A stretch of 64,000 bases of DNA from Nereocystis luetkeana (lineage: Eukaryota > Sar > Phaeophyceae > Laminariales > Laminariaceae): NCBI GenBank assembly GCA_031213475.1, contig JARUPZ010000005.1, positions 12,781,260 to 12,845,259 of the forward strand, written 5' to 3'. Position 1 is the stretch's first letter. Each line of letters begins with the position of its first letter. Position numbers and translations under genes: made by a program. Below, piece after piece: positions 32,979 to 43,289 of the stretch. The notes under the pieces were generated by a model that saw only the letters and a list, made by a program, of their open reading frames with translations, had not been told where the DNA came from and ran no database searches.

Positions 32979-33312
32979 TGTGAAGATGTTACCTACTTAC
33001 TGAGCTGTAGGGGTGAAAGATCGATCGAATAACCAGCCAAGAGTGCCCCTCACAACACCTTGCCCCCCTCTGAACGGCGGAATCCTTGGGGCGTCGCAAC
33101 CGTATACGTCGGTACGCTGCCGTACCCGTTACATTCCCCGGGGAACCAGGGATGTGTGGTCTTCAGGTACGCGCAAGCGTTCCTATGATTACACGTTGGA
33201 GGTGACGTGCGAAGCCGTGACCTGGGCAACCTCAAATGTGAAGGTGTTACCTACAGAGCTTTGGGGGTAAAATACCGATCGATTACCCAGCCCAGGGTAG
33301 ATCTTATCACAA
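32979..33312 (+). repeat. Direct repeat pair, period about 257 bp
   Basis: The words TGTGAAGRTGTTACCTAC, GAGCTKTRGGGGTRAAA and CGATCGATTACCCAGCC-like text occur at about 32979-33055 and again at 33236-33312. The pair suggests an old tandem duplication. No coding role is seen. From 32533 to 32978 nothing is assignable. Confidence 0.6.
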
Positions 33313-33566
33313 CTGTAGCATGAAACTCCAGATACACATGACAAAAAGTCCTGATCGTACGTCCTTCCCCATTCTTTAAGGTGCGTTCGTTCACCCAAGA
33401 ATCTACAAACTCTCCCAATCAAGATCCGGGGCATGTTCGACAAAAAGGACCGGACATCGTGCATAGTCGAATTAATATGACTACAGAAGGTTGTGAGAGT
33501 GGCGCTCGCGTTCAGTTTTAGCTATTGTTCCCACGTTCTTGGCATCGTGTGCAGGGCGAGCTTTGG

Positions 33567-33626
33567 GATCCAGCTCTGGTGATCATATTGGCGTGGTTCA
33601 GTGATCCAGCTCTGGTGATCATATTG
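33567..33626 (+). repeat. Perfect 24-bp direct repeat
   Basis: A 24-bp word beginning GATCCAGCTCTGGTGATCAT is present at 33567-33590 and 33603-33626 without mismatch, 36 bp apart. The identity implies a recent local duplication. Confidence 0.85.
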
Positions 33627-33939
33627 CCTGGTAAAACGTCTGAGATAAACCAATGAGCTATAGGATCAAAATGCGCCACTCGCACGAATGTCACCTCCTG
33701 CGCTATTGGATCACCCTCTGCAATTGAACAGGTCGGTGTGTGCATATTTTGTATTATTTTTTATCAAGAGCACAAGAGGCCAAGAACATGCACGATAGTG
33801 AAACTCGCCCACTAACACGTACGTACTCATGTAGAGGTACGCCAAAATCTGCTGCAATATTTACAAGGAGTACTTCAATCTTTTTCAGTGTCTTGGGGGG
33901 ACTGTCACGTTTGAAGTGCATTAAACTAACTTTCGATTT

Positions 33940-34190
33940 TCTTGTTTACCCCGGGCGTCACGTGTCGATCTGCTGGTTTAGAGCACGAAATGGTACCGGC
34001 CGATATCAATTAGAAGTCGAGCCTGCTGTGAGCATTATCGCCCCGTCGACCCTGATCGCATTTAGGGAAGTCATTGGCCAGTAGTATATCGCGGGGGAAG
34101 TAATGGAAATCGCGTGGTAGGTCCACGCAGCTTGCAAAGTTGAGTATCGACCGATCTACCGATCGGTTGAACTCACAGCTGAAGCGGTTT
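33940..34190 (+). repeat. Dispersed repeat R5, plus copy
   Basis: This is the partner of 15361-15560 in opposite orientation, with GTCGATCTGCTGGTTTAGAG, AGCACGAAATGGTAC, CCCGTCGACCCTGATCGC and CCGATCGGTTGAACTCACAG. Confidence 0.7.
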
Positions 34191-34359
34191 GTTTTCGTTG
34201 AAAATCTGTTCCACTATGTTTTACGCTATCTGTTCGACATCTTTGTTGCAAAATGCATCAACGAGTTTGCCAGGAAGCCCGTTATACGGTACGAGTCCTT
34301 CCATGTGTCAAGTGCAATAACTTTCGACTGGGCTGAAGATGGACATCCCAGGTCTTTCG

Positions 34360-34590
34360 AAGAAGGTCTGGCGGGTATGACAGGCAAACGGGCTGGCCAA
34401 AAATCAGCCTCGCAACGATTGAACTGTCTTACCGCGATTGCACACAAACAACATCAAATGTTTCCTCTGTGATTCGTACTGCAAACCGACGGTCTGGCGG
34501 GTGTGACAGGCGGGCGGGCTGACAGAAAATCCGACGATGGAACTACTATTACTGTAACCTCGTGATTGCACACAGCATCCCCCGTTTCCC
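34360..34590 (+). repeat. Tandem duplication of about 129 bp
   Basis: GGTCTGGCGGGTATGACAGG and GATTGCACACA occur in the first unit (from about 34363), and GGTCTGGCGGGTGTGACAGG and GATTGCACACA in the second (from about 34492). The units have diverged in their middles. From 34590 to 35500 nothing is assignable. Confidence 0.65.
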
Positions 34591-35499
34591 TACGTTGGTA
34601 CTGTTTTAACGCCGCCTGTAAAAAAAGGAATATCACGCAGATGATACAATCCTTTTCTTTACCTGATTAAACTATTTATCTAATCCGCTGCACAACCTCG
34701 CAAGCGCAACCCAAACGAAACCTCCCAAAATAGTAAAATATGTATGTGCTGCGCAACATTCTTGGGCGGAAACATACTGTAGCGTGTGGCGCGCAGCGAA
34801 CATATCAATCAGCACAAACAACAACAAAACGGTGGGCGACGACGGCGCTGTGTCATGTCGGGGGATCATCCACGCAGCAGTGAAGGCAGCAGCACGGCCG
34901 CCACTGATACTGACCGCATAGATAAGAGTGTCATGGATACCAACGGTGTCTCTGCTGCTGTGTAATGGGTTCCGTGTATCAAAATGTAACTTCCCGTAGG
35001 GAGGTGGGGTTTGTGGAGGCGTTTTTGAATTCGAAGTAGTTGGGCAGAATCGTGAGATGAGGCAAGATCAGACGTCAGTCGAAAGCGCCTAGCCACTAGA
35101 GCCGCTTGGTCGAAGCCGGCCGAAGCGGCGAAAACTAGAGCTCGTAGCAGGAGGGGGCCAAGACAATGGATCGACTTTCCCTCCCGCCCGCCCTGTCGCT
35201 CGAGAGGGGGCGGGGTCAGGTTGCATAACGTCGGTGTGATTGTTTCGGTGTTGAGTGTTGGACAACCTCGCAGAGATTGGAGCAGGGCCATCAGAGTTCG
35301 GGTTAGCCTGATTCATGAATTGCAGGAAGGTTTTCGTTAGAGGTAGGAGGGGGGACGGAGTAAGTGGTCGTTCGTATCATACTTCGGATTTCACATATTT
35401 TTACACGCTGAGGGTAGAGGTCTACAGTGAAAATACTAATCTAGAACTCATAACGCATAACAAACATCCGTCAGTTTGTTCAAGTATCGAAGATTATCG

Positions 35500-36026
35500 A
35501 GATTAGTCTCCAAAATTAATTGTCGGACGGCAATTTCAATTGATAGTCTCCACAATTATTTGTCCGGACAGTTCCAATTGTTAGACTGCATCATATATCA
35601 ATGGTCCGAATAAACCCAATTAATAGACAGCATGATTAGCACTTGTCGGGGCAACAGTTTTGGGAGACCGTCCGTTAATTGAAATTGTCCAGACCATTCG
35701 ATTCGGAATCGATCTACTGATTTGAATTCACATGGCTATCGAGATTAGGAGGGTTCTGTTATATGAATGGTTGCAGGTGCGTTTTTGTAGCGCTACAGTT
35801 GATGTGGTCAGTATACAACAATACCATGCTAGTATTGCCTCTAGAACAGGATCAGGCCTGCGTACCCAATAATCAGGAAGGTGCTTGTGCCATACTATGA
35901 GTAGTATCATTTCAATGAGGAGTATCGACTATACTCGAATAAGCAGCTACACGGCCATGACATTTGTCGAGCAATTTCTTACCTGCGGTCGGCGCCTGAA
36001 ATAAATTGTGCGGACAATTCACACTA
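35500..36026 (+). repeat. GTCCGGAC-type palindromic satellite, left block
   Basis: This is a degenerate array with the core TTGTCCGGACAATT or variants, CAATTGATAGTCTCC and AATTGAAATTGTCC. It ends against the TIR element at 36027 and the same array resumes at 38191, so the element appears to have inserted into the satellite. Bases 35740-35990 are less clearly repetitive. Confidence 0.6.
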
Positions 36027-36426
36027 CAGTGGGGGTCCCTCAATTTGGCGGTGGTGCGCCAGAGCACTATAACCGCCTTCTCCCGGGCAGCCGCCATAAT
36101 CGTGAATAGGGCGGCTACAGGAGGGTGTGGAATTAGTATACGTAGTAGCGCGATTACCGCCCGAATGAGGGGGCTACTATGTTCTAGTGTGTTGTACATT
36201 ACAGTATAATACTTTGAAGTAGCTATTAACCCAACAGAGCGCTGCACGAGGGTAGATGCTTACCTGGTACCTGATCAAGTTGAAGACCGGTTGAAAATAA
36301 AATACTATTTCAACAGCATAGTTGACAGAATATACCAGGTATGTTTCAACACGATCAAGAACAAAGACCCTGGTGCCGTACTGAGCTAGCACCGCAAACT
36401 ATATATATATATATTCATTTTTCTTT

Positions 36427-36750
36427 AATTCCCGTTTGTACCTCTGTGACTTTGTTTGTATGGTCCGTTTTGCCTTTTTTATCTTCTTCTGTTTTTGTTT
36501 TGTTTTTGTTTTTGTTTTTTTAGCTTCGCTTCATCTTCTTTTTTAGGTTTTTGTCTGCTATTAATAGTCTCCTTTTTGCTTCCCTGGTGTCCGCAGTGGT
36601 GGAGTGCGTATGCTTGTTTTTTGTTTTTGCCTCTGTTTTACTTGAGGTATTCCTTCCACTCCAGAGTTATTGGAGCCTGTCCTGCGACCACGGACTGCAT
36701 TGTATTGTGAGTTAATGAGAGAACAACAACAACAACAACAACAACAAACT
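36427..36750 (+). mobile_element. LINE family A 3' UTR fragment with (AAC)9 tail
   Basis: This matches 7926-8242 almost word for word (ATTCCCGTTTGTACCTCT, TAGGTTTTTGTCTGCTATTA, TTCCACTCCAGAGTTATTGG, GACCACGGACTGCATTG) and ends in GAACAACAAC repeats to 36748. It contains no coding part, so it is an extreme 5' truncation. The perfect tail indicates a relatively recent insertion. Confidence 0.88.
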
Positions 36751-36820
36751 ATGTACATGTCGCTGCTGTAGGTGTACCCATCCAGATGAGTGCAGCGCTA
36801 CTGTATGTACTGTAACAAAA

Positions 36821-37960
36821 TCAGGAACACCACACCGGAACCATGCAACACAACTCTGCTGCGCTACCCTCCGCCCCCTCCTTGGGTCTAGGGAAAACCC
36901 TTATATCCGTTTGCCACACTGGCTTGGATGCATGCGCTTCGATGAACGCCATCCTGGCCTTTTGCAGGTGGAAGGTGGCGTTTTCATTCGCCCTTTCCCG
37001 CTGCCCACTCAAGGAAACCAACGCTGAAGGACGTTTCAGCGTATGGTGGCGGCACGGTGCCCCCGCACACCGTCGTTTCATTGCCGCCGTCCTCCTTCTC
37101 GCCATCAGTGGTGTCCACGCCCCCCACGCCCGAGTGCCTTCCAAATGATCCGTCATCTTTTCCACCGCATCCAACCGCATAGCGTCGACGATGTTCTCGT
37201 GGTCCTCCACAATCGCCGAAACCTGAGCCGCTTCGATGGTGGCCTCATCGGCGCACGCTCCCGGGATGGTGTTCAGGTTCGCTATCAAATTGGTCATCGC
37301 CGTTTCATCTGCCTGGCTCACATGTGAGCTCACGTTGTTGAGCGTTTTTTTCAGCTCCTCGATTGCAGGGTCCTTGACAACGTCCGGCATGCCTTTCCCG
37401 AGGGCTGCCTTGAACGTGTCCTCCATTTCTAGCGGCCGTGTTTTATCTTTGACGCGGTACCTGCGTGGTAGAGGAGCCGCCTCTCCTCTTGGGCACGGGA
37501 AACCGTTCGCAACCCACACTTGAAACAGCTTGCTGTCGTGTTGCGAGTGACTCCCTGATCAAGCAGTTTGCAGGACCTCAAGCTTTTGGTCCAGAGGAAG
37601 CCGCGCGCTAGAGGTGCTTTTGACCGGTTTACCTAGACTAGATTTCGCTCGCTTCCACGTTCCCGCCCGACGGGCCTCCTTGTCTGTACTTTAGCGCTTG
37701 CCCGCGGGGGCTTTCACGGCCGCTTTCGCGAAGGACTAAGCAGCGGCGGACGCGTAACAAATACGGTGAATTGGGTTGTCACGATCTGGTTCCTCTACCT
37801 TGCCACAAAAGCCGAGAGACCGGCCACCATACCCTCCACTGCGAGCATGGCCATCAGGGGCCTCTGGTGTGAGGCTGGGAATAATGCACAGGGCTTCGTA
37901 TGTCTCTACTGCTCAAGCGGTAGGGGTGAGTGTGTCTTGGTGGGGTGGTATACACTGGTG
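36821..37960 (-). pseudogene. Decayed ORF of unknown function, at least four in-frame stops
   Basis: One minus-strand frame keeps protein-like composition for about 380 codons from about 37960 to the stop at 36821. Upstream parts include VETYEALCIIPSLTPEA, GGYGGRSLGFCGKVEEPDRD and an Ala/Lys/Ser-rich basic stretch near FAKAAVKAPAGKR. The last 232 codons are uninterrupted, with acidic helical text such as DPAIEELKKTLNNVSSHVS and EATIEAAQVSAIVEDHENIV. Stops occur near 37915, 37739, 37691 and 37562. I recognise no family: it could be the element's own protein or a captured host gene. The neighbouring LINE fragment lies just beyond its 3' end. Confidence 0.55.
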
Positions 37961-38190
37961 TGTCCTGCTGCGGAGGTACGCCCTGCTGTGCGAGGGCTGG
38001 TATAGGATGTCTGTACAGATGTCGAGGGCCTAGACCGCCGTCAGTAAGGCGGTGGACCACCCTTTGGAGGGGCCATCCCTCAGCAAGACGGTGACCGTCT
38101 TACTGCGGGTTCCAGTCGTGCCAATCGATTTTGACCGCCTTATATCGAGATACCGCCTGATTCAGACCGCCCTATTGAGGACCCCCACTG

Positions 38191-38630
38191 GACGCTTAAA
38201 TCGCCGAAGTTCGTTTGGACAATTCCATTTCCTCCACAGCACCCGAGAACATTTGTGTGCGCAATTCCATCTAATAAGCAGCATCTGAGATCAATTGATA
38301 AACAAACAAAAAAAAATGATAGCTCCTGGAATCAATTTGCTAGATAATCCTACTTAATACTAAGCAGTTAGCAATTGTTCAGATATTTCCACTACATAGA
38401 CAACACTCGAAACCTATTGCTCACTCAATTTCAATTAAAACGAGATGGCCTGCGAAATCGTTCGTCCGGACAACTCTAATTAATTCACCAACAATCGCCG
38501 AAAACAGTTATCTGGCCAATTTCGATTGATATTCGCCGAAATCAACTGTCTAGAGATTTCCACTTGACACTACAGCCTCCGCAATCAATTGTAGACGCAA
38601 CAGAGTATTCAAATAGGAATTGTCCTGGGC
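38191..38630 (+). repeat. GTCCGGAC-type palindromic satellite, right block
   Basis: This continues the array seen at 35500-36026, with TTTGGACAATTCCA, CGTCCGGACAACTCTAATTA, GGCCAATTTCGATTGATATT and CGCCGAAATCAACTGTC. It ends where segmental duplication D begins. Confidence 0.6.
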
Positions 38631-38841
38631 GTGTTTTTTATACGAAGTGCAAGATACCCCTCCGGGGAGTGCCTAGGGGAGTAGCGCCAGCGCGAGCTAT
38701 GCTCGTATGAAATACCTGCACACCTGCTCAGAATTGACTGAATCCACCCATCATATCAAGAACACGCACAGCATATGTTTGGGGACACACTATATACTGC
38801 TGTTAAAAGTGGAAATAGTTTGGGACCATATTAATTTACTA

Positions 38842-38946
38842 TTACGGGGGACCATTGTTAATAGGACCAAATATTGTTAGTAAAAATGGTCAAGTATATA
38901 GGTTTTTATCTATACCACAGGTCCTATTAACTATGGTCCCCCGTAA
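38842..38946. mobile_element. TTACGGGGG MITE, copy 4
   Basis: This is a 105-bp palindromic element with arms beginning TTACGGGGGACCATTGTTAA and ending TTAACTATGGTCCCCCGTAA, with TA on both sides. It lies in one copy of segmental duplication D and not in the other. Confidence 0.92.
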
Positions 38947-39479
38947 TACTACATCGGTGGGGAGGACCCCCAGGTTCGCCTCGACATAATATGTGGCACT
39001 TCCCTTCCAAGAGGGTAGCGTGTAGGACACGCCAGGTTTTGGTATCAGGTGTAGGTCGGTAGGGACGATCCCACGAAACGACCATCAACGATGACGGAGA
39101 GGAAGAGTGTGTGTGCAAAGGGGCGGGCCTTGGGCCTTGCATTCCAATCTTCAGTGATTGCTTGTTATCGCTGACGACACCTCTCCTGACAACAACAAAT
39201 AGTCCAGGAATATATATGGGTAACCACAGTCGTAATAAGATACGGATATCCACGACCTCGTCGAATGGTGAGACCCCCGCGGGCCACTTCTCATGCGACG
39301 GCCTTGGCGAGAACCTGGAACACACACACACAATAACTTAAAGGAGGGTATACCGGTAAGTATACGTATATTGATCCTAAATAAATGACTCCCGGCGATC
39401 AATTCGTTGCTTGCGGCGTAAGCGCAATTACAAAAAAACTGCAAATAACAGCTTGCAAAGCTGAGTATCAACTATTTTT

Positions 39480-40300
39480 CAGGGCTTTTCGCGGGTCAGG
39501 TCAAACCTCACGGGTCCGGTCGGGTCGGGTCGGGTCAGCTGACCCGACCCGACCCGCCAAAAATTTTAGGTCTGTTGACCTGACCCGACCCGACCCGCGA
39601 GATTTTGAAATCTTCTTGACCCGACCCGACCCGACCCGCGAGATTTCGAAACCTCCTGACCCGACCCAACCCGACCCGCCACTTTCCGACTGACCCGTGA
39701 GACACGGATTTCATGCGGGTCGGGTCTCCTTGACCCGCGAGACCATTTATCTTGACCGAAGGTTCGACCCGCGGATCTGGCCGGTAGGTGGGCACTTCAA
39801 AAACAATTTAATCTTTATTTTAGTGCCCCGAAGCGATATATGACCTGGCTGTAGTGGACATGAATGGATGCGGGCATGCGTATATGAATTTGGCGGTGTT
39901 TTAATGTCTGAATATGATACCAAAGGGGTGTTATGGAGTATTGGTACGAGAGAAGCCTTTGGGTAAGAGAGCGGGAAGTTATTCAAGCGACGGGTCCGCC
40001 AGCCGAGTGCGCGGGTCCGACCCGCGGGTCAGCAAAAAACAACTCGCGGGTCATGCTGGCCCGACCCGCGAGTGAACCGCTTCTCGCGGGTCCTGACCCG
40101 ACCCGTAAGCTTTTCATCACCTCTTGACCCGACCCGACCCGACCCGTGAGATTTAAAAAATTCTTGACCCGACCTGACCCGACCCGCGAGCTTTGAAAAA
40201 ATCTTGACCCGACCCGACCCGTGAGATTTTGAACACTCCCTGACCCGACCCGATCCGACCCGTGACATTTTGAACATCAAGTGACCCGCGAAAAGCCCTG
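39480..40300. mobile_element. Non-autonomous hAT element hAT-2
   Basis: Perfect 19-bp terminal inverted repeats, CAGGGCTTTTCGCGGGTCA at 39480-39498 and its complement at 40282-40300, are flanked by a perfect 8-bp duplication, CTATTTTT (39472-39479 and 40301-40308). Both subterminal thirds are packed with GACCCGACCCG arrays, inverted relative to each other, as in plant-like hAT elements where such arrays bind transposase. The 821-bp element has no transposase frame. The intact ends suggest a relatively recent insertion. Confidence 0.95.
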
Positions 40301-40499
40301 CTATTTTTCCAGTCGAACTCTCACAGATGACGTTTTCATATAATTTTTTCAAAAGTTGCGTAAGAGGTCCAGGTTGCGATGTACCCTGGTATGATTTTGT
40401 GACCGACTGAGAATACGAAATACATTCCCTACAAAAATATGTTTCTTGGCGCTCTGGGTAAAGAAAACATAATCACAGACACAGAGTAGAAGATGCTCG

Positions 40500-40930
40500 A
40501 TAATAATTTGTGGTCCGAGTACGTTAGAGTATTGGGGTATATTGGCGGCCACGTATATAGTGAGTACTGAGAAGGCCCAACTACTGAGAGTATACTGAGA
40601 GTATGAGCAGTACGCGATCCCGAGAGTACAGGTAAATACGTACCCGCAGCATTGACACAGGAAATACTTGATATTCAGAGTATATTCGAAGTACAGAACC
40701 TCGAATGGGAAGCGCGAATTAGTGCGAGCGTGAAAGTATCCGTACAATAGTATCCTCAGTAATGTAGCAGTACAGAACCAACCTCAAATTACTACTGCGA
40801 CTACTCGCAGTAGCTATCTGCTGCTGCAGTGAAAGCCCGAAATACTGAGAGTGCACGAAGCAGTACCTACAACATTTTTTCGAATATACTTTAGTAGTCC
40901 CAAGTATCGGGAGCAACAACAAAATATTAA
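40500..40930 (+). repeat. GAGTAC-type palindromic satellite, block 2
   Basis: This corresponds to the block at 10930-11700, with AGTACTGAGAAGGCCCAACT, ATGAGCAGTACGCGATCCCG and CGAAATACTGAGAGTGC. It is shorter and more diverged, and has no coding content. Confidence 0.65.
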
Positions 40931-41719
40931 GAACTAAGCTGTGAAAGGTTGAGGTCCGAACGCACGCCAAGCGTATGCGCGGCCAAACTCCGTGGCCTTG
41001 CGTGAAAATACACCACTTGTACGCTAAGTGTACCACAGAAATAAATAATATCAGGTCAGAGAAGCAAGGTGGGTGTGGACAGCAGGTTTTTGGTAGATGC
41101 TAGCCAGGGGGGTGTGGTTGCTTTCTGGTGGATGATATGGAGGCATATTGGTTGTGGTAGTCTTCATGAGCGTCAAATCGTTCGATTTGTCGTATGCTAG
41201 TCGTATTGCCGCGCTTTTGTTCTGGAGAGTTATTTTTTACTTACTGTTCCTTTTCTGGTATTTTTTTTAGAACATCAAGCATAACACTACACATTGTCCG
41301 ATGGCAAGCATACTACTAAGGTACTACTATCAATAATACCTGGTAGTGGAAATTTGAAGGAAAAAAAAAGCAGGGATCGTCCGAATCGAACCTCGGTGCA
41401 GCAGTAGTATAACGAAACAAATACGGTATCAAACACAGGGCATCAGGGTATCATACGCTACACACAGCAGTACTCACGCACTGACACGTTGTGTGTTTTT
41501 GAGCAATCTAGGACACATCGCAGGATCCCTTAGAGTAGCTTGTACAGGTATAACTGCATGTATGTACAGCAGTGATGCCATGTTGATACGATACGACAGC
41601 ATATAATACGCGTACGTACTGCGACAAAGGAACGTGCACTGTTGCCCTTCCAGCTGGCTCTATGATCGATCAGCAGTCAGTGTAGGACACACAGCAGTCC
41701 GGAACTAGGAGCATTTTTG

Positions 41720-42830
41720 TACGAATGCAGCCGTGTACGATGCTTGTACGAACGATTTGCTGCGATCCGGGGATGATCGGTACAGAGTAAAAAGTGCCGG
41801 TCAGCAGGTAGGTATGTGCCTAGGCTAATATGTCCAAGACAACAACAAACACCACAACACTGCTGTACTCCTGAGGGTCAGCGCGAACGTGCCACATGTG
41901 GGTAGTACGCTACCTGCTGCTGTTGGTGCACTGGACCGAGCACAGCTAGAGCAGTGACTGCTGTGTTGGATAACTTGAAGCAATACGTAGACGAAAAGCA
42001 GCAGCAGGGAGAGATGTGATCATGATGTTACAGGTATCACACGGTCCATGCAGGTCAACTTGTCGATTCACTTTTCAGTCAATATATTTTGAATACAAAA
42101 TCATTATTTCTCTTGCCATCCGACACTGTACAGCATGATCTTCAACATGGATCACTCATAACTTTCCCGAAAGAAGAAAACCTCGGAAACAAAAGGAAAC
42201 CCATGCACCAAGTCTACCTCCCTTCTGTGCCAACTTTGGCTTGTCTACTCTATACGCTGTAATATAATTGTAATGTGAAACAATATTGGCCATGATACAT
42301 CGCGAGCTACGCCTATAGCCCCGGATTTGTTATTTTTTGAAAAAAAAAAACATTTTCGACAAAAAATACCCCGAAAATACCCCGAACCCCGCCCGCCCCC
42401 CGAAATTATCCAGAATCGCCCCGAAGCGGGCGCCAATGGCACCCGCACGCACAGCACGCTCACAGATTAAGCCGGACTGCTCTACAGCGCAATGGGAACC
42501 AACAGGCAATTGTACGTGTACGTACATACGCTGCGTAGTACAATAAATCGTACCAGGTATGTACGTAAACGTTTACATCCATTAAGTAAACGACACCTGT
42601 TACATATATCATGTCATCTATTATTTTATGCTTGCCATGCGACAATGTGTAGCGTTGGTCTAAATAAAGACTGACAGAAAGTGAAGAACTCTCCAGACCA
42701 AAAGCACCGCAGTATCATACGGCAAATCTAAACTGATGTGACGCTCATGAAGACTACTATTAATACAACCAACATCCCTCCATCTCATCCACCAGAAAAC
42801 GACCACTCCCCTAAGAAGCATCTTATAAGT
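41720..42830. other. No gene assigned
   Basis: This is mixed sequence. Around 42340-42440 there is a C-rich stretch with repeated ACCCCGAAAATACCCCGAA, reminiscent of the terminus of a transposon, but no matching inverted end was found. Nothing else is supported. Confidence 0.35.
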
Positions 42831-42833
42831 ACA

Positions 42834-43260
42834 CGCTGTCCATCGAAATGGCTGGTTTATCGCTGCTACGCGCATGTTTCTACTCGCAGAAGGTCGTGCG
42901 GTGTTGCAGGTCTACTCTGCTATCGGTATTACCAAGGAGAGAGTCGCTGCGTTTTTTTCACTCTTTGTAGCTCTTCCACCTCCTCTAGCCCTTCCCCCCA
43001 CACACTACGACTACTACTCCTTGTTCCCGTACCTCTGACCCTGCCACTTCCAACTGCCAGAGCCCAGTCCTCCCCCCCAAGCATTCCCGAAAGGGCATCT
43101 ACCAAAACCCCGCTGTCCATAAAAATGGCTGGTTTATAACTGCTACGCGCACACTTCAACGCACAGATGGTCGTGCAGTGTTGTTGGTCTACACTGCTAT
43201 CGCCAGTACCTCCGAAGGAGTCCCTGCACTCTTGCTCTCTCTGTATGTAGCTCATCGCTC
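42834..43260 (+). repeat. Tandem duplication, period about 280 bp
   Basis: GCTGTCCATCGAAATGGCTG and GCTGTCCATAAAAATGGCTG start two copies at about 42836 and 43113. Both continue with GGTTTATMRCTGCTACGCGC, then GGTCGTGCRGTGTTG and CTCTTTGTAGCTC or CTCTGTATGTAGCTC. A diverged spacer with a proline-codon-rich run lies between them. Confidence 0.7.
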
Positions 43261-43289
43261 ATCTACATTCTCCAATCCTTCCCCCGGGG

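Larger units (their letters stand above)
36027..38190. mobile_element. hAT-like element hAT-4 carrying a decayed ORF
   Basis: The left end reads CAGTGGGGGTCCCTCAAT and the right end, reverse-complemented, CAGTGGGGGTCCTCAAT, differing by one base. Both subterminal regions are rich in ACCGCC and GGCGGT words. The flanking satellite is split by the element, but an 8-bp duplication is not clean (CACACTA versus GACGCTTA). Inside are a LINE 3' fragment (36427-36750) and a minus-strand decayed ORF (36821-37960). No hAT catalytic motif is visible, so class assignment rests on the CAGTGG ends. Confidence 0.55.
38640..41720 (+). repeat. Segmental duplication D, copy 2
   Basis: This is the colinear partner of 10490-12430, enlarged by a MITE (38842-38946) and a hAT-like element (39480-40300). 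Shared text includes CTCGTATGAAATACCTGCAC, TTTCTTGGCGCTC, GAGAAGGCCCAACTAC, CACTGACACGTTGTG and CCTTCCAGCTGGC. No host gene is supported. From 38950 to 39400 a plus or minus frame is open without recognisable content. Confidence 0.65.

Noticed and set aside
42335..42450. Terminus of a further transposon (ACCCCGAAAATACCCCGAA)
   Set aside because: No matching inverted end or target duplication was found in the window.
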